From NCBI GenBank assembly GCA_910586315.1, contig CAJUIP010000010.1, positions 1 through 64,000 on the forward strand: a stretch of DNA of 64,000 nucleotides, in the 5' to 3' direction. Below, one piece after another: positions 17,206 through 26,466 of this stretch. The DNA is from an uncultured Lachnospiraceae bacterium. GTDB taxonomy: Bacteria; Bacillota; Clostridia; Lachnospirales; Lachnospiraceae. Numbering within the stretch: position 1 is the stretch's first letter; each line of letters opens with the position of its first letter. The translations under genes and the position numbers were made by a program. The notes below the pieces were generated by a model that had not been told where the DNA came from, did not search any database, and saw only the letters and a list, made by a program, of their open reading frames with translations.

Positions 17206-19659
17206 GTGAATCAAACCATTAATAAAGAGGATTTTAAGAAATCAGTCATTTACAACTTAAAAAGCGCTTACAGAAAAAACATTGATGAAGCCACCCCGGG
17301 ACAGGTTTATCAGGCGGTGGCTCTGGCTGTGAAAAACGAAATCATTGACCGCTGGATTGCGACTCATAAGGAATATGAGAAACAGGATGCCAAAATTGTA
17401 TACTATATGTCTATGGAATTTTTAACGGGACGTTTCCTTGGCAATAATATCATAAGCCTTTGCGCCCGGAAAGAAATTTCTGAGGCTTTAAAGGAGCTGG
17501 GCTTCGATTTGAACGCCATCGAGGATCAGGAGAGAGATCCGGCCCTCGGAAACGGAGGCCTTGGCCGCCTGGCTGCCTGCTTCCTTGACTCCCTGGCCAC
17601 CCTGGGATATCCGGCGTATGGCTGCGGTATCCGCTACCGTTATGGCATGTTTAAGCAGCAGATTCGCGATGGTTTCCAGATCGAGGTTCCGGATGAGTGG
17701 CTGAAGGATGGCTACCCCTTTGAAATCCGCCGTGACGAATATGCAATGGAGGTGAAATTCGGCGGCTATGTGGACACAGAGTGGGACGGAAAGAGGAGCC
17801 GTTTTGTGCAGAAGGGCTACCAGTCCGTAATGGCTGTTCCCTATGATATTCCCATTGTGGGATATGATAATAATATGGTAAATTCTCTCCGTATCTGGGA
17901 CGCACAGCCGATCAACACCTTTAACTTAAGCGAGTTTGACAAAGGTGACTATCAGAAGGCCGTGGAGCAGGAGAATCTGGCAAAGACGATTGTTGAGGTT
18001 CTCTATCCCAATGATAACCACTATTCCGGTAAGGAACTGCGCTTAAAACAGCAGTATTTCTTCATTTCTGCCAGTGTACAGCGTGCAGTGAAGAAATATA
18101 AAGAAAGCCATGACGACATCCATAAATTTTATGAAAAAACGGTATTCCAGCTTAATGATACCCATCCCACGGTTGCCGTGGCAGAGCTTATGCGTATTCT
18201 GGTGGATGAGGAAAATCTGGATTGGGACGAGGCATGGGAGATTACCACAAAGACCTGTGCATACACGAATCATACCATCATGTCCGAGGCTCTGGAGAAA
18301 TGGCCCATTGAGCTGTTCTCCCGTCTTCTTCCGCGTATCTATCAGATTGTGGAAGAGATTAACCGCCGCTTCATTGATAGCATTAAGAAGGCATATCCGG
18401 GTGATAACGGGAAAATCAGAAAGATGGCCATTATTTATGACGGACAGGTTCGCATGGCCCACCTTGCCATCGTGGGAAGCTTCTCTGTAAATGGCGTTGC
18501 AAGACTGCATACGGAAATTTTAAAGACTCAGGAGTTAAAGGACTTCTATGAAATGATGCCTGGCAAGTTCAATAATAAGACCAACGGCATCACCCAGAGA
18601 CGGTTTCTGCTCCATGGAAATCCTCAGCTTGCCGCCTGGGTAACCGATAAGATCGGCGACGAGTGGATTACCGATCTCTCCCATATTAAAAAACTGGCTG
18701 TTTATGCAGATGATGAAAAGTGTCAGCAGGAGTTTATGAATATCAAATATCAGAATAAAATCCGTCTGGCTGCCTATATTAAGGAACACAACGGAATCGA
18801 AGTGGATCCACGTTCCATTTTTGACGTGCAGGTCAAGAGACTGCATGAGTATAAGCGCCAGCTCATGAATATTCTCCATGTGATGTACCTTTATAACCAA
18901 TTAAAGGATAATCCCAACATGGACATTATACCGCGTACCTTTATTTTCGGTGCAAAGGCCGCTGCCGGTTATAAGAGGGCGAAGCTGACCATTAAGTTAA
19001 TCAATGCGGTCGCCGACGTGGTGAACAATGATAAGTCCATCGGCGGAAAGATTAAGGTGGTATTCATTGAAGACTACTGCGTATCTAACGCGGAGATGAT
19101 TTTTGCCGCCGCTGATGTGAGCGAGCAGATTTCCACCGCCAGCAAGGAGGCGTCCGGTACAGGAAACATGAAGTTCATGTTAAACGGCGCTTTGACCATC
19201 GGGACCATGGACGGAGCCAATGTGGAGATGGCCGAGGAAGTTGGCGCGGACAAGATGTTTATCTTCGGTGCCTCCTCTGATGAGATTATAGGATGGGAGA
19301 AGAACGGCGGATACAATCCTATGGAAATTTTCAACAACGATCAGGAAATCCGCAGAGTGCTGATGCAGCTTATCAACGGCTATTATGCTCCCCAGGATCC
19401 GGAACTGTTCCGCGATATTTACAATTCTTTACTGAACACCCAGTCCAGCGACAGGGCGGATACCTATTTTATTCTGAAGGATTTCCGTTCCTATGCGGAG
19501 GCAGAGGCCAAAATTGATGCGGCTTACCGCGATGAGAAATGGTGGGCAAAAACGGCTATTTTAAATACTGCAGCCAGCGGAAAGTTCTCCTCGGATCGTA
19601 CCATCGAGGAATATGTGGCAGACATCTGGCATTTAAAGAAGATTAAGGTAGAACTGTAG
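17206..19659 (+). CDS. glgP: Glycogen/starch/alpha-glucan phosphorylase
   Basis: An 817-residue GT35 enzyme releasing glucose-1-phosphate from alpha-1,4-glucans using phosphate and pyridoxal phosphate. Conserved stretches: DPALGNGGLGRLAACFLDSLATLG split across residues about 108-131, FQLNDTHPTVAVAELMR (near 310), DVQVKRLHEYKRQLMN (near 545) and the PLP-lysine region EASGTGNMKFMLNG (near 650). Length is typical (about 800-840). The start is GTG 17206, 8 nt after AGGAGGG. It sits close behind ileS and may receive T-box-controlled read-through, although its function is unrelated. Confidence 0.95.
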   Translation: MNQTINKEDFKKSVIYNLKSAYRKNIDEATPGQVYQAVALAVKNEIIDRWIATHKEYEKQDAKIVYYMSMEFLTGRFLGNNIISLCARKEISEALKELGFDLNAIEDQERDPALGNGGLGRLAACFLDSLATLGYPAYGCGIRYRYGMFKQQIRDGFQIEVPDEWLKDGYPFEIRRDEYAMEVKFGGYVDTEWDGKRSRFVQKGYQSVMAVPYDIPIVGYDNNMVNSLRIWDAQPINTFNLSEFDKGDYQKAVEQENLAKTIVEVLYPNDNHYSGKELRLKQQYFFISASVQRAVKKYKESHDDIHKFYEKTVFQLNDTHPTVAVAELMRILVDEENLDWDEAWEITTKTCAYTNHTIMSEALEKWPIELFSRLLPRIYQIVEEINRRFIDSIKKAYPGDNGKIRKMAIIYDGQVRMAHLAIVGSFSVNGVARLHTEILKTQELKDFYEMMPGKFNNKTNGITQRRFLLHGNPQLAAWVTDKIGDEWITDLSHIKKLAVYADDEKCQQEFMNIKYQNKIRLAAYIKEHNGIEVDPRSIFDVQVKRLHEYKRQLMNILHVMYLYNQLKDNPNMDIIPRTFIFGAKAAAGYKRAKLTIKLINAVADVVNNDKSIGGKIKVVFIEDYCVSNAEMIFAAADVSEQISTASKEASGTGNMKFMLNGALTIGTMDGANVEMAEEVGADKMFIFGASSDEIIGWEKNGGYNPMEIFNNDQEIRRVLMQLINGYYAPQDPELFRDIYNSLLNTQSSDRADTYFILKDFRSYAEAEAKIDAAYRDEKWWAKTAILNTAASGKFSSDRTIEEYVADIWHLKKIKVEL

Positions 19660-19769
19660 GCAAATACTACTTTGCGGAAAATCCAGTGAATGAACCACCT
19701 GCTGCCTATGCCCTCTGCACGCCTGCAAAGCTAGACGTGGCACCACGTGATACCGGTTCTAAAATGTGG

Positions 19770-19817
19770 ACCCGTTTCATAGACTTGTAAAAAGGATATG
19801 AGACGGGCCCTTTTTAT
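19770..19817 (+). terminator. Intrinsic terminator after glgP
   Basis: GACCCGTTTCATA and TATGAGACGGGCC form a long stem around GACTTGTAAAAAGGA, followed by CTTTTT. An additional small CACGTGGTGCC-type hairpin lies just upstream (19735-19750). Confidence 0.8.
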
Positions 19818-19864
19818 GCAATAGGGAAGCTGTCTGGCGGACGAAGGGTAGATGGGGAGGTAAG

Positions 19865-20785
19865 ATGAAGCGATTTTTAACGGTGCTTTCTTTGATGATC
19901 ATGATACCTTATGTGACAACGCTTGCGTGGACAGGCCGGCTGGGGGACGGGGACATTACGGGACTCTCTGAAGAAGAAGGGCCCCGGGTGATTGTGGTAC
20001 GAAACCAGAGGGAGGTTCCTCTTTCCGTGGAGGAGTTTCTGATTCATGTGCTGGCCGGACAGATTCCGGCGGAATATGGAAAGGAAACCATAAAGGCACA
20101 GGCGGTGCTTGCGAGAACCTACATTTACCGGGAGATGGACGGGGCCGACAGTATTTACGAAGAGGCTCTGGATATGGATGCTTTAAGCAGGTCGCAGATG
20201 GAAAAGCTCTGGGGCAGCAGAGATTTTGCAAAGAATTATGAAAAGCTTACGGAGGCCATTGAAGAGACCAGGGGACTTTTCCTCACTTACGAAGGGACTC
20301 CCATTGAACCTTTTTTCTGTCGCGCCGGTTCGGGAAGCACCAGAAGCGGCGGGGAAGAATATCCCTATTTAAAGGAGGCACAAAGTCCGGGCGATTTAAA
20401 GGCAGACGGCTTTTTAAGCCTGGCGGTGTTTTTGCCCCGGACCATGGCGGATAAGATAAATTCCATTCCCGGAGCGGTTTTTGTGGAGGCTTCATCACTT
20501 CCAGAGGAAATCCAGATTGTGGAGAGAGACGGGGCCGGATATGTAAAGAAAGTACAGATTGGGCAGAAGACATACAGTGGGGAAGAAGTTCAGTACGCTC
20601 TTGGGCTCCCTTCCTCCTGCTATTCCTTTGAGGAGGTGGACGGCAAAATCCGCGTGACCTGCAAGGGGATCGGCCATGGGTATGGATTTTCCCAGGCCGG
20701 GGCCAACGCCCTGGAGGCGGAGGGATATGATTTTAAAGAGCTTTTGAATTATTATTTCCAGAATGTGGAAATTGCAAATTACTGA
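19865..20785 (+). CDS. spoIID: SpoIID/LytB-domain protein (stage II sporulation protein D)
   Basis: A 306-residue protein with an N-terminal membrane anchor (FLTVLSLMIMIPYVTTLAW). The SpoIID domain follows: VPLSVEEFLIHVLAGQIPAEY (positions about 50-70, quoted in part), KAQAVLARTYIYREM, FFCRAGSGSTRSGGEEYPYL and the C-terminal GIGHGYGFSQAGANALEAEG. In known spore-formers SpoIID is a lytic transglycosylase acting with SpoIIM/SpoIIP in peptidoglycan remodelling during engulfment of the forespore. The catalytic Glu probably lies in the AEYGKETIKAQ segment. It is followed by a SpoIIQ-like gene, as in many Clostridia, which supports a sporulation role rather than a LytB role. Confidence 0.88.
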   Translation: MKRFLTVLSLMIMIPYVTTLAWTGRLGDGDITGLSEEEGPRVIVVRNQREVPLSVEEFLIHVLAGQIPAEYGKETIKAQAVLARTYIYREMDGADSIYEEALDMDALSRSQMEKLWGSRDFAKNYEKLTEAIEETRGLFLTYEGTPIEPFFCRAGSGSTRSGGEEYPYLKEAQSPGDLKADGFLSLAVFLPRTMADKINSIPGAVFVEASSLPEEIQIVERDGAGYVKKVQIGQKTYSGEEVQYALGLPSSCYSFEEVDGKIRVTCKGIGHGYGFSQAGANALEAEGYDFKELLNYYFQNVEIANY

Positions 20786-20830
20786 ATAAGAACGTTTCCT
20801 TTGGTAAGAATATTACCGAGGTGATAAAAC

Positions 20831-21607
20831 GTGAAAGAGAGAGTAAACCAGCTTTTCAAGGATAAGTTAGTTCTTGTCATGGTTGTGTTGGGCCTGCTGA
20901 CTATTGTTGCGGCAGCAGGAGCAGTGAAGATCCAGAAGAGGGCCCAGAATATGGAAGAAAGTCCTTATCTGGAAATCAAGGAACCGGAGGGCGTCATTGC
21001 CGGAGAGGAGATGGATCCCCCCATGGTGGCGGGAAGCTCCAATGCAGAAGAGCCGGAGGAGAGCGCGGGGTTTACCGCGGACAACGCGGTAAATGAGCCC
21101 ATTGTCTACCCGGCGGAAACAGCAAAGGCCAATATGGCGGAGACGAAGGCGCAAGAGGCAGGAGCTATTGCCAATGAGTCTTTGGTCCTCAACTTTACGG
21201 AGGCTGATAAGCTTATGTGGCCGGTGGAGGGAAATGTGATTTTAGGCTACAGCATGGATACCACTACATGGTTCCCCACTCTGGAGCAGTACAAATGCAA
21301 TCCTGCCAACATGATTCAGAGTGATGTGAGCACTCCCGTTTCGGCTCCGGCGGATGCCAGGGTTCTGGAAATCGGAAGCAACGAAGAAATCGGCAATTAC
21401 ATCCGTCTGGATCTGGGGAATGAGTACACGGCCATCTGCGGCCAGCTAAAGGAAATCCCGGTGGTAGAGAATGAATATCTCCACAAAGGCGATGTGCTAG
21501 GTTACGTGGCCGAGCCTACCAAATATTATTCGGTGGAGGGGAACAACCTCTATTTCGAGCTGCGTTTGGGGGAGAAGCCGGTGGACGCGTTAAACTATCT
21601 GGAATAA
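20831..21607 (+). CDS. SpoIIQ-like LytM/M23 protein, probably non-catalytic
   Basis: A 258-residue protein with one N-terminal transmembrane helix (LVLVMVVLGLLTIVAAAGAV, residues about 13-32), an acidic low-complexity linker (about 40-125) and a C-terminal LytM domain (about 140-255). It begins GTG after GAGGTGAT. The zinc ligands of M23 peptidases appear to be lost: the expected HxxxD is replaced by QSDVSTPVSAPADA and the expected HxH by LYFELRLG. This resembles the degenerate SpoIIQ, which acts as a forespore partner of SpoIIIAH instead of a peptidase. It follows spoIID by 45 nt, so an engulfment role is likely (inference). Confidence 0.78.
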   Translation: MKERVNQLFKDKLVLVMVVLGLLTIVAAAGAVKIQKRAQNMEESPYLEIKEPEGVIAGEEMDPPMVAGSSNAEEPEESAGFTADNAVNEPIVYPAETAKANMAETKAQEAGAIANESLVLNFTEADKLMWPVEGNVILGYSMDTTTWFPTLEQYKCNPANMIQSDVSTPVSAPADARVLEIGSNEEIGNYIRLDLGNEYTAICGQLKEIPVVENEYLHKGDVLGYVAEPTKYYSVEGNNLYFELRLGEKPVDALNYLE

Positions 21608-21777
21608 AAACATGCATGGAAGAGAGGTATCCTTCGGGCCTCTCTTTTTGCGTGAAAGCACTTTTTTTTTAATAAATTGTTCACACAGAATTAGTGAATT
21701 CCAATATAAAATGTGTTATACTGTTTATAGACCGCTTGTGACGACCAATTACTTTCAAGAATTATGGAGGACGGCAT

Positions 21778-22380
21778 ATGGATTATCCACTACTTAAGAA
21801 AAACTTTGAAAATCACAGATTCCATACATCCTATTTCAAATCAAAGGAAGAGGCGGCTGCCTACTTAAAAGAAAACATCCACGGGGAACTGGTGGGCTTC
21901 GGCGGTTCCATGACGGCGAAGGAAATGGGCCTGGCAGAGATACTAAAAGAGGACAATGAGGTGGTCTGGCACTGGCTTTCGGACATGCCTGCGGCGGAGG
22001 CCAGACGGAAGGCCATGGAATCCACCGTGTATATTTTGAGCGCCAATGGAGTTGCTGAAACCGGGGAACTGGTGAACATCGACGGAACCGGGAACCGTCT
22101 GGCAGCCAGCCTCTTCGGGCCGAAAAGAGTGTATTATATCATTGGAAAAAATAAGATTGCGCCGGACCTTGCGTCTGCCGTGGAACGGGCCAGAAACACT
22201 GCCTGTACAAAGAACGCCATGCGCTTTCAGATTCATACTCCCTGTGTGGCGGACGGCGGCAAAAAATGCTATGACTGCAACAGCCCGGAAAGAATCTGCA
22301 ATGCGTTTTTGATTCTGGAGCGCCCCTTAAACGGGATGGAAGTGGAACTGCTGTTTGTGGATGAAGAACTTGGATTTTAA
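21778..22380 (+). CDS. LUD-domain protein (LutC/YkgG-like)
   Basis: A 200-residue cytoplasmic protein of the lactate-utilisation LUD family (DUF162). It carries GFGGSMTAKEMGLAEIL (about 41-57), VYILSANGVAETGELVNIDGTGNR (about 82-105, part of the family core) and KNKIAPDLASAVERARNTACTKNAMRF. A Cys-rich tail (TPCVADGGKKCYDCNSPERIC) is typical of this stand-alone clostridial group. There are no lutA/lutB partners nearby, so lactate oxidation cannot be asserted. Start ATG follows TGGAGGACGGCAT. The CBS protein follows after 12 nt. Confidence 0.82.
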   Translation: MDYPLLKKNFENHRFHTSYFKSKEEAAAYLKENIHGELVGFGGSMTAKEMGLAEILKEDNEVVWHWLSDMPAAEARRKAMESTVYILSANGVAETGELVNIDGTGNRLAASLFGPKRVYYIIGKNKIAPDLASAVERARNTACTKNAMRFQIHTPCVADGGKKCYDCNSPERICNAFLILERPLNGMEVELLFVDEELGF

Positions 22381-22392
22381 AGGAGAGGGCAC

Positions 22393-22803
22393 ATGAATAT
22401 ACTGTTTTTTCTGACTCCCAAAAGTGAAGTGGCGTATATCTATGATGAGGAAAGCTTAAGACAGGCTCTTGAGAAAATGGAGTATCATAAATATTCAGCG
22501 GTTCCCATTCTAAGCAGGCAGGGACGGTATGTGGGAACCCTTACAGAGGGAGACCTTTTGTGGTACATAAAAAACCAGTTAAGCCTTAATCTCAAGGAGG
22601 CGCAGAGAATCCCGGTGACGGCGGTTCCGAGACGGTCTGATAACTTTCCGGTCAATGCGGACAGCAAAATGGAAGATCTGCTGGACAAGGCCATGATGCA
22701 GAACTTTGTTCCAGTGCTGGATGATGATAAGTCCTTTATCGGCATTGTCACGAGAAAAGATATAATGAAATATTTCGCCAAGAATATTGGAAAAACGGAA
22801 TAG
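22393..22803 (+). CDS. CBS-domain pair protein
   Basis: A 136-residue soluble protein made of two CBS motifs: LRQALEKMEYHKYSAVPIL with GRYVGTLTEGDLLWYI (first) and MEDLLDKAMMQNFVPVLDDD with FIGIVTRKDIMKYF (second). Such pairs usually bind adenine nucleotides. It has no other domain, so it is probably a small energy or nucleotide sensor. It is cotranscribed with the LUD protein (12-nt gap, AGGAGAGG ribosome site). Its end faces the phosphoesterase gene, with only 11 nt between the two stop codons. Confidence 0.88.
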   Translation: MNILFFLTPKSEVAYIYDEESLRQALEKMEYHKYSAVPILSRQGRYVGTLTEGDLLWYIKNQLSLNLKEAQRIPVTAVPRRSDNFPVNADSKMEDLLDKAMMQNFVPVLDDDKSFIGIVTRKDIMKYFAKNIGKTE

Positions 22804-22814
22804 AGGGAGGTGCT

Positions 22815-23432
22815 TTACGGGTCTGGAATTTCGTCCGGGATTTCCAGAATATACCGTTCGTAAGCATTTACAATCATGGTTTCCTTATACTGCCGGACCC
22901 GCTTGGCCAAAGGGTCGTAATTTAAATGTACATGGCCGTGTACCAGATACCGGAGGCTTTGAGAATCCATCATGCGGAGGAATGCCTTAAAGCCCGTATG
23001 GGCTACCGAGGGGCCGTCTCCCAGACCGTATGCCGGGGCGTGGGTTAAGAGAATATCCAGTTTTTTTCCACGTCCCGCATGGATTTTGGGCCACAGCCTG
23101 GCGGCCCGGAAGGACATCTGGGCCTGGGTATACTGGTGCGGGCCCGGTTTGTAGCGCATAGAGCCGCCCAGACCTGCTATTTTTAAGCCTCTGAAGCGAA
23201 AAACCTTATCTTCTATGCAGATACATCCTTCCGGAGGTACAGTCTGGTATATTTTGTCATGATTTCCATGGACGTAAAGCACCGGTCCATGGGAAAAGGT
23301 GGCCAGAAAGGACAGATACCGGGGGTCCAAATCTCCGCAGGAGAGGATTAAGTCAATCCCGTCAAGACGGCTGGGGTGAAAGTAGTCCCACAGAGCCGGG
23401 GCTTCTATATCTGAAATAACCAGAATTTTCAT
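22815..23432 (-). CDS. Calcineurin-like metallophosphoesterase
   Basis: A 205-residue protein with the metal-binding motifs of this superfamily: ISDIEAPALWDYFHP (D-x, with His unusually replaced early), LSCGDLDPRYL, YVHGNHDKIY, LLTHAPAYGLGD and LVHGHVHLNY. Substrate unknown; it resembles small YfcE/Icc-like phosphodiesterases. It starts 1 nt after the stop of the BMP-like gene, so it is translationally linked to it. Confidence 0.85.
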   Translation of the reverse strand: MKILVISDIEAPALWDYFHPSRLDGIDLILSCGDLDPRYLSFLATFSHGPVLYVHGNHDKIYQTVPPEGCICIEDKVFRFRGLKIAGLGGSMRYKPGPHQYTQAQMSFRAARLWPKIHAGRGKKLDILLTHAPAYGLGDGPSVAHTGFKAFLRMMDSQSLRYLVHGHVHLNYDPLAKRVRQYKETMIVNAYERYILEIPDEIPDP

Positions 23433-23433
23433 G

Positions 23434-25389
23434 TCAGATTCCTTCTTTGTTTTCGTGTATCCCCTGGATTTTCACCATGGGAACAGCCTCATCACACAAA
23501 TCTTTTATATCGGGAATATGCCCAATGATATTATCGGCAAGCCAATCCATTTTTATTATTTCAGCAGGAGATAAACAATCATTTCCCTTATTTCTAAGCG
23601 CATGGTTCTGGTCGTAAAGGTCGCCGGAAAAGATTCGGAACTCTCCGTTTACGATCTGCTTTTTCACCAGATCGATGAGATTTAAGGTCCGGTCCGGGAT
23701 CGACTTGGAGCAGATTATGTCAATCATTCCGGAGGAAATACCCCACCAGTAATTTAAGGATTCGCCCATTCGCTCCGGCGCCGTCCGGTTCCAGTTGCCG
23801 TTTAGGATGGTCTGTAGAATCCTCTGATAGAATTTACCCCAGTGCCAGATGGCGGAAGCCAGGTTTCCGCCATTTTCATCGTCCAGGTCATAAAGTCCGT
23901 AAAGACGGGAAGAATGCAGAGGGGCGATCATTTCGCGGCCGGAAATGTGGCTTACTTTGGCTTCTGTCAGGATTTTATTAATATTGGAGTTCTTTTCCGT
24001 GGACCATACCAGGTGGACCCAGGCTGTGGGATTTACCATTTTTACCCCCAGGGCAAAGGCATTGATGCTGGCTGGAGTTCCAAAAATGGGGAAATCAGCA
24101 ATGTAGCCGATGCGGTCTGTACGGGTCAGGATTCCTGCCAGCATTCCTATGAGGAATTTGGCTTCGTAAAGCCGCCCATAATAGGTCCGCAAATGTCCGC
24201 TGTATGAATTTAAGGAGCAGTTTAAAATTTTAATGCCCGGATATTTGATGCCGGCCTTGATGCTGGGGCCTAAAAACCGCGGGGAAGTGGTGAAAAGCAC
24301 CGAGCATTCATCGGAGACGGCCTGTTCTATGGCCTCCGAGCACTGTTCGTCGGTTTCGATGCCGTCATAAACGCGGATTTTAAGCTTTCCGGCCATATTG
24401 TCTTCTAAGTAGAGGCGGCCCAGATTGTGGCCATAGGTCCAGCTTGAGGTCTCTGCAGTTTTGTAATAAAGGAAGCCTACCGAAAGCTTTGGGGCAGACG
24501 GGGCGATGAACTTTTGAATAATGGCTTTTTCCGGATCCTTTAAAAGCTTTAGGATATTTTTCTCCGGCTCCTCTTCCGGCTGCATGATCACGCTCACGTT
24601 TTTGTCACAGGGAAGGGCTTCTAAGTCCTCCCACAGGGGGGCGAGCTGCTTTTTTAAGGTTTCCTGGGGCAAGTCCACCATATTCTCATAGCCGTATACA
24701 TTTAAATAGGCCAGAAATGCGTCTCCAACGGTGATGGGAATTTTCGCGCCGCCCTTTTCTTCATATGCTTTGGAAAAATGTAAAAGGCAGGAAGAAAACA
24801 GCCGTTTTTCCTCCACACTCCAGGGCGTCCCGAAAGTTTTTGAAAGAGCGCTGCAAAGCTCATGGAAGCTGCCGGGTTTGGAAAAATAGATGGTGTTAAT
24901 TCCGGTAAAACGGAAAAAATCCATATATTCGTAATAAATCCTGGATTCTTTTGTATCATTGGCAGCGGGGATGATTCTTGTCACATAGCCGGAAATCGTA
25001 ATGGCGCCGGAATATTTCAGGACGCTGACACGTTTGTTTCCCTCTATTATATAGTAGGAATTCATAAACTCGCAGGCGATCACAGGTTCCCGGATGCCCT
25101 CGTCGATATGAGATCTATAGAGGGACGACCATTTATCGGCAAATTCAGAGCTTTCGCTCAGAAGAGGCATAAAGCTGCTGGAAAAGGCCTTGGTACGGCC
25201 TGCAGTTTTCGTCCCTACGATACGTTCAACAGGGATTTCTATGAGTCCCAGATCGTTTTCTCCAACTGTGTCGGCGAAGGGAAGCAGTTCATCCAGCACC
25301 TTTAAATAAGGGTATTTTCCCTCTGAAATATCCTGGTGGTATGTTTTCTGGGCCATTTTTCTGGCCCTGGTGTAATCAGAAACAGCCAT
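23434..25389 (-). CDS. Cytosolic BMP-family binding protein with N-terminal ParB-like domain
   Basis: A 651-residue two-part protein. Residues about 1-200 include a ParB/sulfiredoxin-like core (IEIPVERIVGTKTAGRTKAF, then PVIACEFMNSYYIIEGNKRVSVLKYSG). Residues about 300-570 resemble BMP/Med-type periplasmic binding proteins (KLSVGFLYYKTAETSSWTYGHN, CSVLFTTSPRFLGPSIKAG, IGMLAGILTRTDRIGYIADFP, GVKMVNPTAWVHLVWS). There is no signal peptide or lipobox, so it should stay in the cytoplasm, unlike transport BMP proteins, which bind nucleosides or similar ligands. It lies between an AraC regulator (18 nt upstream) and a phosphoesterase (1 nt downstream), suggesting a ligand-sensing role. Confidence 0.75.
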   Translation of the reverse strand: MAVSDYTRARKMAQKTYHQDISEGKYPYLKVLDELLPFADTVGENDLGLIEIPVERIVGTKTAGRTKAFSSSFMPLLSESSEFADKWSSLYRSHIDEGIREPVIACEFMNSYYIIEGNKRVSVLKYSGAITISGYVTRIIPAANDTKESRIYYEYMDFFRFTGINTIYFSKPGSFHELCSALSKTFGTPWSVEEKRLFSSCLLHFSKAYEEKGGAKIPITVGDAFLAYLNVYGYENMVDLPQETLKKQLAPLWEDLEALPCDKNVSVIMQPEEEPEKNILKLLKDPEKAIIQKFIAPSAPKLSVGFLYYKTAETSSWTYGHNLGRLYLEDNMAGKLKIRVYDGIETDEQCSEAIEQAVSDECSVLFTTSPRFLGPSIKAGIKYPGIKILNCSLNSYSGHLRTYYGRLYEAKFLIGMLAGILTRTDRIGYIADFPIFGTPASINAFALGVKMVNPTAWVHLVWSTEKNSNINKILTEAKVSHISGREMIAPLHSSRLYGLYDLDDENGGNLASAIWHWGKFYQRILQTILNGNWNRTAPERMGESLNYWWGISSGMIDIICSKSIPDRTLNLIDLVKKQIVNGEFRIFSGDLYDQNHALRNKGNDCLSPAEIIKMDWLADNIIGHIPDIKDLCDEAVPMVKIQGIHENKEGI

Positions 25390-25407
25390 GACTGGCTCCT
25401 TTCCGCC

Positions 25408-26259
25408 CTAAAGAGGCTTGTTCTTTTCCCGCCAGTGATTGGGGGAGAGATGAAAGATTGTCTTAAAAGCTCTGGAAAAATGGAGCTGGTTCTGGTATCC
25501 GCACATTTTTCCGATTTCATTGATGGTCATGTCTGAGAATTTCAAAAGCTCCGCCGCGCGGTTCATACGATAGTACATCAAAAAGTGCTGTAAGGTCTGA
25601 TTGGTGATTTCCTTAAAAAGCTTCCCCAGATAGTTCCTGTTTAAACCGCAGAAGGCGGCGATATCTTCTACGGTAATGGGGTAACTGTAATTTCTTTCGA
25701 TAAAAGAAATGGCTTCTTTTACATAGGAATCCTTTAAATTCCCGGAGGGCAGCGTCCTCCTGGTGGCAGAGCCGCGGATTAGGCTGTCAAAAAATAAATA
25801 GAGATGACCAATCTGATTGATGCTGGAATGGAAGGGGTTGTCCACGATGTGCATGATTTCTTCTTTGATGGCGACAGCAAATTCTTTTTTCTTAAGGCGG
25901 TAAACAGGCTGGTCAAAGCCAAGACCGGCCATCTCCATGAATTCCAGCGCTTTTACCCCGTCAAATTCCACCCAAGCGTATTCCCAGGGGAGATGTTCGT
26001 CGGCAAAGTAGGTGTTGACCTGCCCTGGGCAGATTAAAAATCCCTGGTTAGACTCGACTTTATATTGTCTGGTTTCATCGTCTGAATTATTTGAGTTCAG
26101 AAGTCCTTTCCCGGAAAACACAAAATGGAATAAATAGTGATTTCTTTTGGCAGGCCCGAAGGAATGCATAGGGAGACATTGCTCCCATCCGTACTGGAAC
26201 AGGGTAAGATCGATGTTTTTATCGTTCTGGAATGTGTTAAATTTGTAATTTTTTTCCAT
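25408..26259 (-). CDS. AraC-family transcriptional regulator
   Basis: A 283-residue regulator with an N-terminal cupin-type sensor domain (LFQYGWEQCLPMHSFGPA, HYLFHFVFSGKG) and a C-terminal double helix-turn-helix (ITVEDIAAFCGLNRNYLGKLF and INEIGKMCGYQNQLHFSRAFK). The start at 26259 was chosen because AGAAAGGAAAGG lies just before MEKNYKFN; an open frame extends upstream to 26325. It is divergent from the sugar importer at 26467, a standard arrangement for an activator of an alpha-galactoside operon (RafR/MsmR type). It is also the first gene of the reverse cluster with the BMP-like protein, so it may serve that cluster. Confidence 0.87.
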   Translation of the reverse strand: MEKNYKFNTFQNDKNIDLTLFQYGWEQCLPMHSFGPAKRNHYLFHFVFSGKGLLNSNNSDDETRQYKVESNQGFLICPGQVNTYFADEHLPWEYAWVEFDGVKALEFMEMAGLGFDQPVYRLKKKEFAVAIKEEIMHIVDNPFHSSINQIGHLYLFFDSLIRGSATRRTLPSGNLKDSYVKEAISFIERNYSYPITVEDIAAFCGLNRNYLGKLFKEITNQTLQHFLMYYRMNRAAELLKFSDMTINEIGKMCGYQNQLHFSRAFKTIFHLSPNHWREKNKPL

Positions 26260-26406
26260 AAATGCCTTTCCTTTCTGGTCTGGCGGGCCTGTGAGGGGAT
26301 CCTTCATATACCATAATGTTAGCACATTTATCTAAAAATGTATATATATTTCATTTTGGCATATAAGCATTTTTCTTGTTCATAGAATTCTGATTTGGTA
26401 AATTGA

Positions 26407-26412
26407 TATAAT
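26407..26412 (+). promoter_or_regulatory. -10 box of the sugar ABC operon
   Basis: TATAAT lies 55 nt before the GTG start, with no good -35 at the right distance. This fits a promoter that needs an activator, plausibly the divergent AraC protein (inference). Confidence 0.45.
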
Positions 26413-26466
26413 TTCCTTACAAAACAGTTGTACTTCTGTACGAAATAACTAAAAGGAGGGAAGCTT

